A DNA stretch of 64,000 nt from Nocardia testacea NBRC 100365 (lineage in GTDB: Bacteria; Actinomycetota; Actinomycetes; Mycobacteriales; Mycobacteriaceae): positions 32,431-96,430 of the forward strand of contig NZ_BAGJ01000001.1 of assembly GCF_000308775.1 (NCBI RefSeq), written 5' to 3'. The number at the start of each line of letters is the position of its first letter. Position 1 is the stretch's first letter. A program made the translations under genes and the position numbers. The notes under the pieces were generated by a model, which did not search any database, was not told the origin of the DNA, and saw nothing but the letters and a program-made list of their open reading frames with translations. This document shows positions 1-10,784 of this stretch, piece after piece.

Positions 1-1445
1 CCCGCGTCCATCTCGATACCGGGCGAGGGATCCTGCCCGATCACCTTGTCCTTGTCCTGCGCGCTGGACGGTTCCCGCTTCACTTCCGGGTTGACCTGGA
101 GCCCGACATTGTTGAGTTCCTGCTCGGCGTCCTGCTGCGACAGGCCGGTGAGCCGGGGGACCGGCACCTGCTGGGGGCCGGTGGACACCTGCAAGGTGAT
201 GGTGCTGCCCTCGTCGGCGCGCGAGCCGCCCAGCGGCTGGGTCGCGATGACATTGCCGGCGCTGATCTTGCCGTCCGGTTTCTCCTGGACGGCCACATCG
301 AAGCCGAGCGAATCCAGCTTCTTCTGTGCCTCGGTGGCGGAAGTGTTGGACAGATCCGGGACCGCCACCTGATCCGGTCTGCTACCCGGGCCGAGCAACA
401 TCCAGAACAGACCGAAGGCGGCTACCACCGCGGCGACCACACCTGCGGCGATATATGCCGTCCGCCGGGAACGGCCTCCGGAATCGTGCCCGTAATCGTC
501 GTAGTCGTCGTCCCCGTCGCCGCGATAGCCACGGCCGGAGCCGTCCGCGGGGCCGAGCATGGTGGTGCGGTCCTCGTCGGTCATCACCATCGGGGCACCG
601 GGCTTCTGACCGCCCAGTACCCGGATGAGATCGGCGCGCATCTCCGCCGCGCTCTGATAGCGATTGGCCGGATTCTTGGCCATGGCTTCGAGCACGATCG
701 AGTCCAGCTCGCGCGGCACCCCCTCGTAGACGAGCGAGGGCAACCGGGGATCCTCCCGGACGTGCTGGTAGGCGACGGCCACGGGGGAATCACCGGTGAA
801 CGGTGGCTGTCCGGTGAGGATTTCGAACAGCACACAACCGACCGAGTAGACATCGGAACGGGCGTCCACCGTCTCGCCGCGCGCCTGTTCCGGCGACAGA
901 TACTGAGCGGTGCCGATCACGGCCGCGGTGGCGGTCATCGGATTGGCGGCGTCCGCGATCGCCCGGGCGATGCCGAAATCCATCACCTTCACCGCACCCG
1001 CCCGGTTGATCATGATGTTGGCGGGCTTCATATCGCGGTGCACGATCCCGGCCTTGTGGCTGAAATCGAGCGCCGCGCACACATCGGCGACGACCTCCAT
1101 CGCCCGCCGGGGCGGCAACGGTCCCTCGTTGCGCACGATATCGCGCAGCGTGTCACCGTCCACGTATTCCATCACGATGAACGGCAGTGGACCGCCGTCG
1201 ATCTCGGCCTCGCCGGTGTCGTAGACCGCCACGATGGCCGGATGGTTCAGCGCCGCGGCGTTCTGCGCTTCACGTTTGAAACGCAGATAGAACGTGGGGT
1301 CACGGGCCAGATCGGCGCGCAGCACCTTGATCGCGACATCGCGGTTGAGCCGCAGATCGCGGGCTTTGTGGACCTCGGACATACCGCCGAACCCGATGAT
1401 CTCGCCCAGCTCGTAGCGTGAGGAGAGATTCTTCGGGGTCGTCAT
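1..1445 (-). CDS. pknB: Serine/threonine protein kinase PknB (partial, C-terminus beyond the left edge)
   Basis: Transmembrane Ser/Thr kinase that phosphorylates cell-wall and division proteins and senses muropeptides through extracellular PASTA repeats. The translation starts [18 protein letters not shown]. It shows the glycine-rich loop GFGGMSEV, the VAIKVL lysine, the catalytic HRDMKPAN loop, the DFG motif and an APE-like SPEQ segment. A single membrane helix rich in Ala and Val lies near 425-400 on the plus-strand map. PASTA repeats follow ([32 protein letters not shown]), and the frame is still open at base 1, so the C-terminal PASTA units are missing from the window. The ATG overlaps the pknA stop (ATGA), which suggests translational coupling. 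It is the last visible gene of the operon. Confidence 0.97.
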   Translation of the reverse strand, partial: MTTPKNLSSRYELGEIIGFGGMSEVHKARDLRLNRDVAIKVLRADLARDPTFYLRFKREAQNAAALNHPAIVAVYDTGEAEIDGGPLPFIVMEYVDGDTLRDIVRNEGPLPPRRAMEVVADVCAALDFSHKAGIVHRDMKPANIMINRAGAVKVMDFGIARAIADAANPMTATAAVIGTAQYLSPEQARGETVDARSDVYSVGCVLFEILTGQPPFTGDSPVAVAYQHVREDPRLPSLVYEGVPRELDSIVLEAMAKNPANRYQSAAEMRADLIRVLGGQKPGAPMVMTDEDRTTMLGPADGSGRGYRGDGDDDYDDYGHDSGGRSRRTAYIAAGVVAAVVAAFGLFWMLLGPGSRPDQVAVPDLSNTSATEAQKKLDSLGFDVAVQEKPDGKISAGNVIATQPLGGSRADEGSTITLQVSTGPQQVPVPRLTGLSQQDAEQELNNVGLQVNPEVKREPSSAQDKDKVIGQDPSPGIEMDA

Positions 1446-2926
1446 GGCTGTCCTTGCGGATTATCGGTGTTTCCGAGATGGTCTCCCGTGAAGGGGATAT
1501 CGATATCGGGGACCGGCGGGCGGCGACGCGTGGTCGTCTCCTGTTCCTCGTCGGTGGTCTCTTCGCTGGCGGTGGTCTCGGTGGTGGTCGGAGCCGCCGA
1601 GGTGGTGGTCGGCGGCTGTGTCGTCGTGGTCGTGGCGGGCGGCTGTGTGGTCGTGGTCGTGACCGGCGGCGCGGTGGTGGTGGGTTCCTCGGTGGGGGTC
1701 CACACCGGGGGTTCGGTCACCTCGTAGGTCGTGGTGACCGGTGGGGGCAGCGGGCGGGGGGTGGGCGCCGTCGTCGTGGTTTCCGCCGGAGTGCCCGCCG
1801 GGTTGGTGTCACCGCCGAACAGCAGCCACAGCACGGCACCGCCCAGCAGGAGCGCGCCGATACCCAGCGCGACCATCCACTTCTGATTCTTGTTGAGGAT
1901 GCCGCCGCCCGGGTTTTCGCGGTAGTCGTCGTCGCCGGGGTCGTGCATGCCGCGGTCGATCGAGCTCGTCGGCCCGGCCATGGCGGCGGGCGGGGTGTTG
2001 TACCGGACGGTGGCGGTCTCGTCGTAGCCCGGTTGTGCGGTCGCGATCACGCTGGTGGGTCCGGCCACCGGGAGATTGCGGGGCGGCGGCGGGCGGCGGC
2101 CGGAGCGCACCGCGGCGACCGCCTCCGCGAATTCCCCACCGTCGGCGTATCGCTGGGCCGGGTCCTTGGCCAGCGTGATCTCGACCAGTTCGCGCACATT
2201 GGGCGGCAGGTCGGTGGGCATCGGTGGTGGCACTTCGCGGACGTGTTTCATCGCGACGGTGAGCGCACCGTCGCCGGTGAACGGCCGCTGGCCCGCGAGC
2301 GCCTCGTAACCCACGACACCGAGGGAGTACACATCGCTGGCCGCGGTGGCGTCCTCACCGACCGCCTGTTCCGGCGCGATGTACTGCGCGGTGCCCATCA
2401 CCATGCCGGTCTTGGTGACCGGGGAGGCATCGACCGCCTTGGCGATACCGAAATCGGTGATCTTCACCTGGCCGGTGGGGGTGACCAGGATATTTCCCGG
2501 TTTCACATCGCGGTGCACCACGCCGGCCAGATGCGCGACCTGTAGCGCCCGCCCGGTCTGCTCCAGCAGGTCCAGGCCCTGGGCCACCGACAGCCGGCCG
2601 AGCCGGTTCAGCACGGTGTTGAGCGGCTCGCCCTGAACCAGTTCCATCACCAGATAGGCGGTTTCGCCGCCCTGGGGGTCGTAGGTCTCGCCGTAGTCGT
2701 AGATGCCCGCGATACCGGAATGGTTCAGCTGGGCGGTGGTCTTGGCCTCGGTGCGGAACCGATGCCGGAAGGTCGGGTCCGCCGAGAACTCCGATTTCAG
2801 GACCTTGACGGCGACCCGGCGATCCAGCCGGGTATCCAGGGCTTCCCAGACCTGGCCCATCCCACCGGTGGCGATCAGCCGCTGCAGCCGGTAGCGGTCC
2901 GCGATCAACGCGCCGTTTGTCAGCAT
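1442..2926 (-). CDS. pknA: Serine/threonine protein kinase PknA
   Basis: Membrane Ser/Thr kinase partnered with PknB in controlling cell shape and division. The start is placed at the ATG of [14 protein letters not shown] because the kinase fold begins about 10 residues later, while an upstream extension is Arg-rich and lacks homology. Visible motifs are the loop [28 protein letters not shown] and APEQ. About residues 340-365 form one membrane helix ([23 protein letters not shown]). The extracellular tail is a long Thr/Pro-rich stretch without PASTA repeats, as usual for PknA. It lies 37 bp downstream of pbpA and overlaps pknB by 4 bp. Confidence 0.97.
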   Translation of the reverse strand: MLTNGALIADRYRLQRLIATGGMGQVWEALDTRLDRRVAVKVLKSEFSADPTFRHRFRTEAKTTAQLNHSGIAGIYDYGETYDPQGGETAYLVMELVQGEPLNTVLNRLGRLSVAQGLDLLEQTGRALQVAHLAGVVHRDVKPGNILVTPTGQVKITDFGIAKAVDASPVTKTGMVMGTAQYIAPEQAVGEDATAASDVYSLGVVGYEALAGQRPFTGDGALTVAMKHVREVPPPMPTDLPPNVRELVEITLAKDPAQRYADGGEFAEAVAAVRSGRRPPPPRNLPVAGPTSVIATAQPGYDETATVRYNTPPAAMAGPTSSIDRGMHDPGDDDYRENPGGGILNKNQKWMVALGIGALLLGGAVLWLLFGGDTNPAGTPAETTTTAPTPRPLPPPVTTTYEVTEPPVWTPTEEPTTTAPPVTTTTTQPPATTTTTQPPTTTSAAPTTTETTASEETTDEEQETTTRRRPPVPDIDIPFTGDHLGNTDNPQGQP

Positions 2927-2963
2927 CGGGTTCCCCGCAGATTCACTCGCACATCCATCTCGT

Positions 2964-4430
2964 TCAGCGACCTCGCAGACCTGCGTCCAGTACCGCCCGG
3001 GCGACCGGCGCGGCGACCGACCCACCTGTTGCCGCCAGTGCCCGGTCACCGCCGTCCTCCACGATGACCGCGATGGCGATCTTCGGGTTCTCGGCGGGTG
3101 CGAAGGCTATGTACCAGGCATGCGGCGGAGTGTTCCGCGGATCGGCGCCGTGTTCGGCCGTACCGGTCTTCGACGCGATCCGATAGGACGTTCCGCCGCT
3201 GCCCGCGGTGTTCTCCTCCGAGGCGACCATCAGGTCGGTCAGCGTAGACGCTACCTCGGCGCTCACGGCCTGGCCGACCGAGACCGGCTCGGTGGTGGAC
3301 AGCTCGCTCAGATCCGGGTTCTGCAACTGGTCGACCAGGTAGGGCTCCATCCGGACACCGCCGTTGGCCACGGTAGCGGCGATCACGGCATTGTCGAGCG
3401 GGGTGAGCGCGACATCACGCTGGCCGATGCTGCTCTGCGCGAGAGCGGCGTTGTCCGGGATGCTGCCCACGGTGCTCTCGGCCACCGGCATCGGGATCCC
3501 GCGATGCGGCCCGATACCGAATGCCGCGGCCTCGTCTTCCAGGGCCGCCGCCCCGACATCGACGCCGAGTTCCACGAACGCGGTGTTGCACGACCGCCGG
3601 AATGCCTCGTAGAGGGTGGCGGTGGCACCGGACCCGCAGGTCGAGCCGTTGTAGTTCTCCAGGGTCGTGCTCGTGCCCGGCAGGGTGATGTTGGGCGCCG
3701 CAGTGAACTGGGACTGCGGATTCGCCTTCCCGTTGGACAGCGCGGCCGCCGTGACGACCACCTTGAACGTGGACCCCGGCGGGTAGGTCTGGGAGATCGC
3801 CCGGTTGAGCATCGGCTGGTTCTCGTCGGCGCTGAGGTCCTCCCAGGCCTGGGTGCCCTGGGCGCCGTCGTGCCCGGTCAGCAGGTTCGGGTCGTAGCTG
3901 GGCGTGGACACCATGGTCAGGATCTTGCCGGTACTGGGTTCGATCGCCACCACCGAGCCGGTGTAACCCTTGCTGGTGAGTTCGTTGTAGGCGACCTGCT
4001 GCATCACCGGATCGATGGTGGTGACCACATTGCCGCCGCGCGGGTCCCGACCGGAGACCAGGTCGACCAGCCGGCTGCCGAAGAGCTGGGCGTCCGAACC
4101 GTTGAGCACCGGATCCTCGGCCCGCTCCAGCCCGGTGCTGCCGTACTGCATGGAGTAGAAACCGGTGACCGGGGCGAAGGCCTGCGGGTCGGTCGGATAG
4201 ACGCGCAGGTACTTGTAGCGGTCGTCGGTGGATACCGAACTGGCCAGCACGGTGCCGCCGGCCGAGATCTGACCGCGCTGGCGGGAGTACTCGTCGAGCA
4301 GCACCCGAGAGTTACGCGGGTCGGCGCGGTAGTCGTCGGCCTTGATGACCTGCACATAGGTCGCATTCAGCAGCAGGGCGACGATCATCACCATGACCGC
4401 CATGGCGACGCGGCGTAATGGTGTGTTCAA
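2964..4430 (-). CDS. pbpA: Class B penicillin-binding protein PbpA (transpeptidase)
   Basis: Monofunctional peptidoglycan transpeptidase that works with RodA in septal or elongation synthesis. The 488-residue product has an N-terminal signal-anchor helix ([20 protein letters not shown]) and the three penicilloyl-serine motifs in order: STFK near residue 222, SCN in RRSCNTAF, and KTGT near residue 420. The start is a TTG that overlaps the rodA stop (TTGA), so translation is probably coupled to rodA. An alternative ATG further in would cut into the membrane anchor. The length and gene order fit PbpA of mycobacteria. Confidence 0.96.
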   Translation of the reverse strand: MNTPLRRVAMAVMVMIVALLLNATYVQVIKADDYRADPRNSRVLLDEYSRQRGQISAGGTVLASSVSTDDRYKYLRVYPTDPQAFAPVTGFYSMQYGSTGLERAEDPVLNGSDAQLFGSRLVDLVSGRDPRGGNVVTTIDPVMQQVAYNELTSKGYTGSVVAIEPSTGKILTMVSTPSYDPNLLTGHDGAQGTQAWEDLSADENQPMLNRAISQTYPPGSTFKVVVTAAALSNGKANPQSQFTAAPNITLPGTSTTLENYNGSTCGSGATATLYEAFRRSCNTAFVELGVDVGAAALEDEAAAFGIGPHRGIPMPVAESTVGSIPDNAALAQSSIGQRDVALTPLDNAVIAATVANGGVRMEPYLVDQLQNPDLSELSTTEPVSVGQAVSAEVASTLTDLMVASEENTAGSGGTSYRIASKTGTAEHGADPRNTPPHAWYIAFAPAENPKIAIAVIVEDGGDRALAATGGSVAAPVARAVLDAGLRGR

Positions 4431-5905
4431 CGCTGCAGACCCCCTTGCCGTCGTGACACCATCACCGTCTGTGCTTCCGCCAGCGGCGCGGGCGCGGGCT
4501 CGCGGCGGCGGGCCGGCGCGGGTTCGCGCGCCGCGTCGGAGATCTTGATGAGCAGCGCGATCAGCACGTAGTTCGCCAGTAGTGAGGAACCGCCGTAGGA
4601 GACGAACGGCGTGGTGAGACCGGTCAGCGGGATCAGTTTGGTCACGCCGCCCACCACCACGAAGATCTGGATGGCGATGGTGAACGAGAGCCCGGCCGCG
4701 AGCAGTTTGCCGAAACTGTCCCGGATGGCCAGCGCGGTGCGCATACCGCGCAGTACCAGCACCAGGAAGAGAATGAGGATCGCGGTCAGGCCGATGAGGC
4801 CGAGTTCCTCACCGATGGTGGTCACGATGAAGTCGGTCTTGGCGAACGGCACCTGCGACGGCCGCCCGGCACCCAGGCCGGTACCCGCGAGACCGCCCGT
4901 GGCCAGGCCGAACAGCGACTGCACGATCTGGTAGCCGGTGTTGTTGTAGTCGTCGAACGGGTGCAGCCAGGTCTCCACACGTACCCGCACGTGGCCGAAC
5001 AGCTGGTAGGCGAAGACGAAACCGAGAGCGAGCAGGCCGCCGCCGATGAGCAGCCAGCCCACGCGTTCGGTAGCGATGTAGAGCATCACCAGGACGGTGC
5101 TGAAGATCAGCAGCGAGGTGCCGAGATCCTTCTCGAACACCAGCACACCGATGCACACGATCCATACGGCCAGGATCGGGCCCATATCGCGGGCCCGCGG
5201 GAATTCCATGCCGAGGAAATGCCGCCCGGCCGCGGTGAACAGCTCACGTTTCGAGACCAGCACCGAAGCGAAGAAGATGATCAACAGGATCTTCGCGAAT
5301 TCACCGGGCTGCAGGCTGAGGCCGGGCAGCCGGATCCAGATCTTGGCGCCGTTGACCTCGGACAGCGAGCTGGGCAGGATCGCCGGGATCGCCAGGGCCA
5401 CCAACCCGACGAGACCGAGGGTGTAGGCGTATTTGGCCAGTGTGCGGTAGTCACGCAGCACCAGCAGGATCCCGACGAACAAGACGATGCCCAGCGCGGT
5501 CCACAGGATCTGCTGGTTGGCATCGGGAGAAGGGATGTCCCAGGAGTTGTAGGCGGCGGTCTGCTGATCGGCGAGGTCGAGCCGGTGGATCAGCACCAGG
5601 CCGATGCCGTTGAGTAACGCCACGATTGGGAGCAGCAGTGGATCGGTATAGGGCGCGAACCGGCGTACCGCCAGGTGCGCGACGGCGAAGAGGCCGAGGT
5701 AGGCCAGGCCGAGCTTGGCGATATCCCAGGTCAGCGATTCTTCCTGGCTCGCTTCCACCAGTGCCAGCGCGGCGGTGGTGATCAGTGCCGCGAATCCGAG
5801 TAGCACGAGCTCGGTATTGCGCCGGGTCGTCGGCGACGGCGCCGGAGCGAAACCGCCCGGGGGACTCGGAAAAGCCCCGGCGGACGGTGGTGCCGGTGCG
5901 GACAT
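4427..5905 (-). CDS. rodA: SEDS peptidoglycan glycosyltransferase RodA/FtsW
   Basis: Polytopic SEDS glycosyltransferase that polymerises lipid II and partners with the class B PBP encoded next to it. The 492-residue protein has a Pro-rich cytoplasmic N-terminus and about 10-12 hydrophobic segments. Diagnostic SEDS sequence is present: [27 protein letters not shown], and the conserved C-terminal [21 protein letters not shown]. The tail is Arg/Ala/Pro-rich and cytoplasmic. The ATG overlaps the last base of the pstP stop, and the stop overlaps the pbpA start. Confidence 0.96.
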   Translation of the reverse strand: MSAPAPPSAGAFPSPPGGFAPAPSPTTRRNTELVLLGFAALITTAALALVEASQEESLTWDIAKLGLAYLGLFAVAHLAVRRFAPYTDPLLLPIVALLNGIGLVLIHRLDLADQQTAAYNSWDIPSPDANQQILWTALGIVLFVGILLVLRDYRTLAKYAYTLGLVGLVALAIPAILPSSLSEVNGAKIWIRLPGLSLQPGEFAKILLIIFFASVLVSKRELFTAAGRHFLGMEFPRARDMGPILAVWIVCIGVLVFEKDLGTSLLIFSTVLVMLYIATERVGWLLIGGGLLALGFVFAYQLFGHVRVRVETWLHPFDDYNNTGYQIVQSLFGLATGGLAGTGLGAGRPSQVPFAKTDFIVTTIGEELGLIGLTAILILFLVLVLRGMRTALAIRDSFGKLLAAGLSFTIAIQIFVVVGGVTKLIPLTGLTTPFVSYGGSSLLANYVLIALLIKISDAAREPAPARRREPAPAPLAEAQTVMVSRRQGGLQR

Positions 5906-7407
5906 CAGTCCGTCACCCGGCAGTTCTCCCCGGCGATCTGGGGCTGAGCGGTGGTCGTCGGAGCCGGGACGGTGGTGGTCGGAGACGCGGGCGGCGCGGG
6001 GTTCTCACCGTTGGCGCCGGGCGCGGGCGGCTGGTTGGCCGGAGCGGGGGTGGCCGCGTCCGTGGGCGTCGGCGCGGGCGGCACCGGTGCGGGCGCGGGG
6101 GCCGGGGTGGTGGTGACAACGCCCGGCTGCGCGGCCGAGGCGTTCTTCTTGCACACCGGCAGCAGCTCGCGGTCGGCCAGGACCGCCATCTGCTCGCGGG
6201 CCTTGTCCAGGGTGCCGGGCGGCAGTCCGCGCTCGACCTGGTCCCGGCCGGTCTGTTCCAGATCGCTGACCTTCAGGGCTCGGCAGCCCTGCGGCAGGGC
6301 GGCGCCGCTCTCGACAAGACTCAGTTCGCCCTTGGCGGTAACACAGCCGACCAGATTCACGTCGTGGATCGAGTAGCCCAGGATCGACCCGGGCAGTCCC
6401 TGCATGACCACGACACTGTCGTTGTCGGCACCGACGTAGTAGTTGGTGCGGATCATCTTGTAACCGACGACCAGGCCGACCACGACCGCGAGCACGAGCG
6501 CGACCGCCAGCAGCAGCCAGCGCAGTTTATGGGATTTCTTCGGCTGCGGCTCGGGCTCCCCGGCGGCCCGGCGCGGGGCGGCCGCGGGTGGCCGCATGGC
6601 GGCGGCCCGTCCGGCCGCGGTGTTCGGCGGCGGGTTGTCCTCGGCTTCGCCGGAGGCGGCGCCCGCCACGATCGGATGACTCTGGCCGTAGTCGAGGTCG
6701 ATGACATCGGCGACCACGACGGTCACATTGTCCGGTCCGCCGCTGCGCAGGGCGAGCTCGATGAGCCGGTCGGCGCATTCGTCGGTGCTGCCCTCGCGCA
6801 TGGTGTTGGCGATGGTCTCGTCGCTCACCACATCGGACAGACCATCCGAACAGAGCAGGTAGCGGTCCCCGGCCCGGGCCTCGCGCATCACCAGCGTCGG
6901 CTCGATCTCGTTACCGGTGAGGGCGCGCATGATCAGCGAGCGCTGCGGATGGGTATGTGCCTGTTCCGCGGTGATCCGGCCCTCGTCCACCAGGGACTGG
7001 ACGAACGTGTCGTCTCGGGTGATCTGGGCCAGTTCGCCGTCGCGCAGCATATAGGCGCGCGAGTCGCCGATATGGACCATGCCGAGTTTCTTGCCGGCGA
7101 ACAGGATGGCGGTGAGCGTGGTGCCCATACCGTCGAGTTCGGGCTCTTCCTCGACCTGCTCGGCGATGGCGGCGTTACCGGCGTGGGTGGCCCGGTTCAG
7201 TTTGCCGAGGAGATCCTCGCCGGGTTCGTCGTCGTCGAGATGCGCCAGCGCGGCGATCATCAGTTGCGACGCCACCTCACCGGCCGCGTGCCCACCCATG
7301 CCGTCGGCAAGGGCCAGCAGGCGGGCGCCGGCGTAGACGGAATCTTCGTTGTTTGCGCGGACCAGGCCGCGGTCGCTGCGCGCTGCGTAGCGGAGAACAA
7401 GTGTCAC
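5905..7407 (-). CDS. pstP: PP2C-family Ser/Thr protein phosphatase PstP
   Basis: Metal-dependent phosphatase that reverses PknA/PknB phosphorylation. The N-terminal 240 residues are a PP2C domain, with [16 protein letters not shown] and [17 protein letters not shown] carrying the metal-binding Asp and Gly residues, plus [11 protein letters not shown] and [14 protein letters not shown] basic linker precedes one membrane helix near residues 295-317 ([24 protein letters not shown]). The external domain ends in an Ala/Pro/Thr-rich tail. The GTG start overlaps the fhaB stop (GTGA). The length of 500 residues is close to the family norm. Confidence 0.96.
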   Translation of the reverse strand: MTLVLRYAARSDRGLVRANNEDSVYAGARLLALADGMGGHAAGEVASQLMIAALAHLDDDEPGEDLLGKLNRATHAGNAAIAEQVEEEPELDGMGTTLTAILFAGKKLGMVHIGDSRAYMLRDGELAQITRDDTFVQSLVDEGRITAEQAHTHPQRSLIMRALTGNEIEPTLVMREARAGDRYLLCSDGLSDVVSDETIANTMREGSTDECADRLIELALRSGGPDNVTVVVADVIDLDYGQSHPIVAGAASGEAEDNPPPNTAAGRAAAMRPPAAAPRRAAGEPEPQPKKSHKLRWLLLAVALVLAVVVGLVVGYKMIRTNYYVGADNDSVVVMQGLPGSILGYSIHDVNLVGCVTAKGELSLVESGAALPQGCRALKVSDLEQTGRDQVERGLPPGTLDKAREQMAVLADRELLPVCKKNASAAQPGVVTTTPAPAPAPVPPAPTPTDAATPAPANQPPAPGANGENPAPPASPTTTVPAPTTTAQPQIAGENCRVTD

Positions 7408-7871
7408 GATCGGAGCTCGATCACTGTCTTGCCGACCCGGACAGGAGTGCCGAGCGGAACGCGGACTGCGGTGGTGACTTTGGCACGATCCAGGTAGGTA
7501 CCGTTGGTCGAGCCGAGGTCTTCGACGTACCAGTCGTCACCGCGTAGGGACAGCCGGGCATGTCGGGTGGAGGCGTAATCATCGGTGAGCACCAGCGTGG
7601 AATCGTCCGCACGGCCGATCAGCACCGGTTGGGTACCGAGCGTTATGCGGGTACCGGCGAGAGAACCTTGAGTCACCACAAGATATTTGGCGCCCTTCTG
7701 GCCCCGGCGCATGGACGGCAGTACCGCGGCACCACGGGGGCCCCGGTTCTGGAGTCGCTTGCCCGAGGCCGCGTAGATATCGCTGCGGAGGGTACGCAGG
7801 ATTGCCCACACGAACAGCCACAGCAGCAGGAGGAACCCGGCACGGGTCAACTGCAAGATCAATCCCTGCAC
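7404..7871 (-). CDS. fhaB: FHA-domain protein FhaB (FipA)
   Basis: Small membrane-anchored phosphothreonine-binding protein of the growth and division kinase operon. Of its 155 residues, the first 30 form a membrane helix (AGFLLLLWLFVWAILRTL) followed by a basic linker. The C-terminal half is an FHA domain with IGRADDSTLVLTDDYASTRHARL and [13 protein letters not shown], which carry the usual phosphothreonine-binding Arg, Ser and Asn residues. The GTG start has a strong AGGAGG upstream. It is separated from fhaA by about 200 bp, so it may have its own promoter, and it is coupled to pstP by a 4-bp overlap. Confidence 0.95.
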   Translation of the reverse strand: MQGLILQLTRAGFLLLLWLFVWAILRTLRSDIYAASGKRLQNRGPRGAAVLPSMRRGQKGAKYLVVTQGSLAGTRITLGTQPVLIGRADDSTLVLTDDYASTRHARLSLRGDDWYVEDLGSTNGTYLDRAKVTTAVRVPLGTPVRVGKTVIELRS

Positions 7872-8073
7872 GGTGCTCCACCTCCTCTTCGACCGTGTGT
7901 CGGTGCCGCAGGCGTGGTGGAACCCACCCCACTGCGATGCTCGTCCCCGCGGACCGCAGTGCGGTGCCGCGCGTGTGTTGGCACATCATAGGGCCGTCGG
8001 ACGATACCGATCACGATTAGGCCGCCCCATTATGCGAGAGCCACCTCGTGATCCGCACGGCGAGCCTACGGCA

Positions 8074-9447
8074 TCAGACGATACGGATGAGGATCTCGGA
8101 GTGCCCGGCACGGATGACGTCGCCGTCCGCGAGCTGCCAGTCCTGTACGGGAGACCCGTTCACCAGGGTGCCGTTGGTGGAGCCGAGATCGGACAGCATC
8201 GCGGTCTGGCCGTCCCAGCGCACCTCGATATGGCGCCGGGAAACACCGGTGTCGGGGAGGCGGAAGTGCGCGTCCTGTCCGCGGCCGATGATGTTGCTGC
8301 CTTCCCGTAGCTGGTAGGTCCGGCCGCTGCCGTCGTCGAGCGCGAGGGTCGCGGAGAAACCGGGGCCGGCCGCCGGCGCGTACCCGCCCGGTGCGCCGTA
8401 ACCCGCCTGCTGGGCCTGCGGGGGGTAGCCCTGGCCTTGCGGCTGGCCGTAGGCCTGCTGGTCGTAACCCTGGTCGTAGCCGGGCTGCTGGCCGTAGCCC
8501 TGCTGGTCGTAACCCTGGTCGTAGCCGGGCTGCGCGTAGCCCTGCTGGTCGTAGCCGCCCTGCTGGGCATAACCCTGCTGGTCGTAGCCCTGATCGTAAC
8601 CCTGCTGACCCTGGTAACCCTGGTCGTAGCCGGGCTGGCCCTGGTAGCCGCCCTGTTCGTAGCCGGGCTGCTGGCCGTAGCCCTGCTGGTCGTAACCCTG
8701 GTCGTAGCCGGGCTGCGCGTAACCCTGCTGGTCGTAGCCGCCCTGCTGGGCATAACCCTGGTCGTAGCCACCCTGCTGGGCGCCGTAGGCCTGCTGCTCG
8801 TAGGCGGCGCCACCCTGCTGGTAGTCGTAGCCGTTCTGATAATCCGGGCCGCCGCCGTAGGGCGCGCCGGGACCGTAGTCCTCGGGGTACGCGCCGTTCT
8901 GCGGCCCGCGTCCCGCGGGTCCGGGAGCGTACCCGCGATTACGTGGATCGGACTCCGCGTGCTCACGGCTCGGGTCGTAGCCAGAGTTCTGCGTCATGGG
9001 GCCAGCTCCTGGTTGCGGGTTAGCGGGTCGTTGTAGCGGTTCGGGGCGGTGAGCCGGGGTGGCTCCGCGGCCGGCGTCGGGGTCGACGCGACCGCTCGTC
9101 CTGAACATTCCGGTGTGCAGCGTAGGGGATGCCTCGAACGCCACGTGTACTTCGCCATAGGTCTGCCAGCCTTGCTCACGGATGTAATCCTGCAGATGTT
9201 TGGCGAAAGCACGGGTTGTGAGGTCGTGATCGGCGTCGAGCTGCCGGTGGTCCGACGAGTTGATGGTGATCACATAGCTGTTGGGTGCGAGCAGATGCCC
9301 GCCGCCGACATCTCGGACGTTGTCGGCGGCTTCACGCTGCAGCGCTGCCTCGACCTCCTGGGGAACGACGTTCCCGCCGAAGACCCTGGCGAAGACGTCA
9401 CCGACTGCGCCCTGTAGGCGACGCTCGAAACGCGAGACGATCCCCAT
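8074..9447 (-). CDS. fhaA: FHA-domain protein FhaA with DUF3662 domain and GYDQQ-rich linker
   Basis: Phosphopeptide-binding regulator of peptidoglycan assembly, a partner of PknB and MviN in mycobacteria. Residues 1-120 are the DUF3662 domain ([20 protein letters not shown]). Residues about 165-365 are a low-complexity linker of Tyr, Gln, Gly, Asp and Pro built on [13 protein letters not shown] units. The last 90 residues are an FHA domain ([33 protein letters not shown]). The ATG has AGGGAGGG upstream. It is the first gene of the cluster, separated from fhaB by a 200-bp gap. The linker is unusually long and repetitive for FhaA. Confidence 0.95.
   Translation of the reverse strand: MGIVSRFERRLQGAVGDVFARVFGGNVVPQEVEAALQREAADNVRDVGGGHLLAPNSYVITINSSDHRQLDADHDLTTRAFAKHLQDYIREQGWQTYGEVHVAFEASPTLHTGMFRTSGRVDPDAGRGATPAHRPEPLQRPANPQPGAGPMTQNSGYDPSREHAESDPRNRGYAPGPAGRGPQNGAYPEDYGPGAPYGGGPDYQNGYDYQQGGAAYEQQAYGAQQGGYDQGYAQQGGYDQQGYAQPGYDQGYDQQGYGQQPGYEQGGYQGQPGYDQGYQGQQGYDQGYDQQGYAQQGGYDQQGYAQPGYDQGYDQQGYGQQPGYDQGYDQQAYGQPQGQGYPPQAQQAGYGAPGGYAPAAGPGFSATLALDDGSGRTYQLREGSNIIGRGQDAHFRLPDTGVSRRHIEVRWDGQTAMLSDLGSTNGTLVNGSPVQDWQLADGDVIRAGHSEILIRIV
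8440..8830 (-). repeat. Imperfect tandem repeats encoding the Gly-Tyr-Asp-Gln linker of FhaA
   Basis: Within fhaA, the plus strand repeats units such as tgctggtcgtaaccctgg. A larger block encoding [20 protein letters not shown] recurs almost unchanged, at about 8460-8560 and 8665-8760. The frame is maintained throughout, so this is a coding tandem array prone to expansion or contraction. Confidence 0.85.
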
Positions 9448-9487
9448 TCGGGCCCTCCCTTCGGTGAGTCTCTCCTCATTCTTTACG

Positions 9488-9512
9488 ACGACACGCGAAT
9501 ACGGCGTGTCGT
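9488..9512. promoter_or_regulatory. Inverted repeat upstream of fhaA
   Basis: ACGACACG (9488-9495) and CGTGTCGT (9505-9512) form a perfect 8-bp inverted repeat with a 9-bp spacer, 41-65 bp upstream of the fhaA ATG. It lies in the region expected to hold the fhaA promoter. No known regulator motif is recognised. Confidence 0.4.
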
Positions 9513-9696
9513 TCTACGAGCACGTTCTCTGCATGATATCCACGTTCCGCTGTACCTGTAACTATCGGAACCGTGCCCGAGTTCCCTTCCTGGCGGTCTC
9601 CGCCCTTCGATTCCCGGTCAGCGGCCGGTTCGAAAAGCTCGTGACCACGGGATTTCGTCTCCCGGACATCTCCGTGCTAGTGTCTGACCGTCGCTC

Positions 9697-9779
9697 GGGC
9701 GAGTGGCGGAATGGCAGACGCGCTGGCTTCAGGTGCCAGTGTCCTTCGGGACGTGGGGGTTCAAGTCCCCCTTCGCCCA
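9697..9779 (+). tRNA. tRNA-Leu (anticodon CAG)
   Basis: A class II tRNA with acceptor stem GGGCGAG paired to TTCGCCC. The anticodon arm is CTGGC-TTCAGGT-GCCAG with anticodon CAG at 9730-9732, which reads CUG leucine codons. There is a long variable arm (TGTCCTTCGGGACG) and a T-arm GGGGGTTCAAGTCCCCC. The discriminator base is A at 9779. CC follows but a full CCA end is not encoded. Confidence 0.97.
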
Positions 9780-9783
9780 CCGA

Positions 9784-9825
9784 GAAGAAGCCGTGGATCA
9801 CCGGATCCACGGCTTCTTCGTTTTT
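9784..9825 (+). terminator. Intrinsic terminator after tRNA-Leu
   Basis: A perfect 16-bp stem (9784-9799 with 9804-9819) closes a 4-nt loop and is followed by GTTTTT. This is one of the clearest intrinsic terminators in the window, placed 4 bp after the tRNA. Confidence 0.9.
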
Positions 9826-9918
9826 GTCGCGAAGGTCCGGGCCACCGCGGAACGCCGGTCCGGGAAGTCGGTGTGTGGCGTTGGTCATGATTGGTCGGCC
9901 ACGGCCGTGCCCATCATC

Positions 9919-9932
9919 TAGAACGTGTTCCA
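9919..9932. promoter_or_regulatory. KstR-like operator 1 upstream of the SDR gene
   Basis: TAGAACGTGTTCCA matches the KstR consensus TNNAACNNGTTNNA at every fixed position. KstR is the TetR-family repressor of upper cholesterol-catabolism genes in mycobacteria and Rhodococcus. The site is centred about 72 bp upstream of the SDR ATG. Confidence 0.6.
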
Positions 9933-9973
9933 GAAACATGTCGGAAAATCCGCGGAACCCGTTGACTCCCGAA

Positions 9974-9987
9974 TCGAACCTGTTCTA
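9974..9987. promoter_or_regulatory. KstR-like operator 2 upstream of the SDR gene
   Basis: TCGAACCTGTTCTA is a second full match to TNNAACNNGTTNNA, ending 9 bp before the SDR ATG at 9997. A repressor bound here would overlap the ribosome-binding and transcription start region. Two full matches within 70 bp make a chance origin unlikely. Confidence 0.6.
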
Positions 9988-9996
9988 ATTCATGCC

Positions 9997-10764
9997 ATGC
10001 GGAGATATGAAGGCCGTCGAGTACTGGTGACAGGTGCGGGATCGGGTATCGGCCAGGGCGTGGCCCTGCGGCTGCTGGAGGAGGGAGCTCGGCTCGTCGC
10101 TGCCGATATCAACGAGCCCGGATTGGCAGCCACGGTGGAGAAAGCCGGCGACGCGGCCGGTCGGCTCAGCACCGTAGCGGTGAACATCGCGGATATAGAG
10201 TCGGTACGCGCGGCCGCCGGGACGGCGCTGGAAACACTGGGCGGATTGGATGTGCTCGTCAATTGCGCGGGCATCCTCAAACCGGCTCGTACCCACGAGA
10301 TGCCGCTCGACGAGTGGAACCGGGTCATCACCGTGAATCTCACGGGCACATTCCTGGTGACCCAGGCGCTGCTGCCGGCCCTGCTGGAATCCGGCCGGGG
10401 TGTGGTGATCAACCTGTCGTCGACCTCGGCTTTCCAGTCGGCTCCCTACCTGGCCGCCTATGCCGCCTCCAAGGGCGGTGTCGCCTCCTTCACTCACGCC
10501 ATCGGCCTGGAGTACGCCAAGCAGGGATTGCGAGCGGTCAATATCGTCCCGGCCGGAATCATGAGCGGGATCACCACCGAATCCATCACCGAACAGCCGG
10601 AGGACGCCGACTGGACGCTGTTCGCCCGGCTGACCGGTTGGCTGAACGGTGGCGCCCTGGGCACTCCGGAGGATATCGCCGGCGTCGTGGCGATGGTCGG
10701 TTCCGATGACGGCCGCTACATCACCGGCACCGAGATCCGGGTCGACGGTGGCGCGCTCATGTGA
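9997..10764 (+). CDS. Short-chain dehydrogenase/reductase, putative steroid or lipid oxidoreductase
   Basis: A 255-residue classical SDR. The NAD(P)-binding motif TGAGSGIGQG lies near residue 12, NCAG near residue 88, the catalytic Ser in NLSSTSAF, and YAASK supplies the Tyr and Lys. The C-terminal TGTEIRVDGGALM is typical of the family. The ATG at 9997 is chosen because the Rossmann fold begins 7 residues later; an upstream in-frame start would run through both operator motifs. Two KstR-type operators suggest control by sterols and a role in sterol or fatty-acyl oxidation, but the substrate cannot be read from sequence. A strong terminator follows, so it is monocistronic. Confidence 0.9.
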   Translation: MRRYEGRRVLVTGAGSGIGQGVALRLLEEGARLVAADINEPGLAATVEKAGDAAGRLSTVAVNIADIESVRAAAGTALETLGGLDVLVNCAGILKPARTHEMPLDEWNRVITVNLTGTFLVTQALLPALLESGRGVVINLSSTSAFQSAPYLAAYAASKGGVASFTHAIGLEYAKQGLRAVNIVPAGIMSGITTESITEQPEDADWTLFARLTGWLNGGALGTPEDIAGVVAMVGSDDGRYITGTEIRVDGGALM

Positions 10765-10784
10765 TCTCTCATGAAGTTCCGGGG

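Noticed and set aside
8440..8830. A repeat array that might be a CRISPR
   Set aside because: The units are coding, of variable length, without unique spacers, and in frame with fhaA.
1..9447. A possible replication origin near the pknB operon
   Set aside because: dnaA, dnaN and a cluster of DnaA boxes are not in the window; only the operon known to lie near oriC is present.
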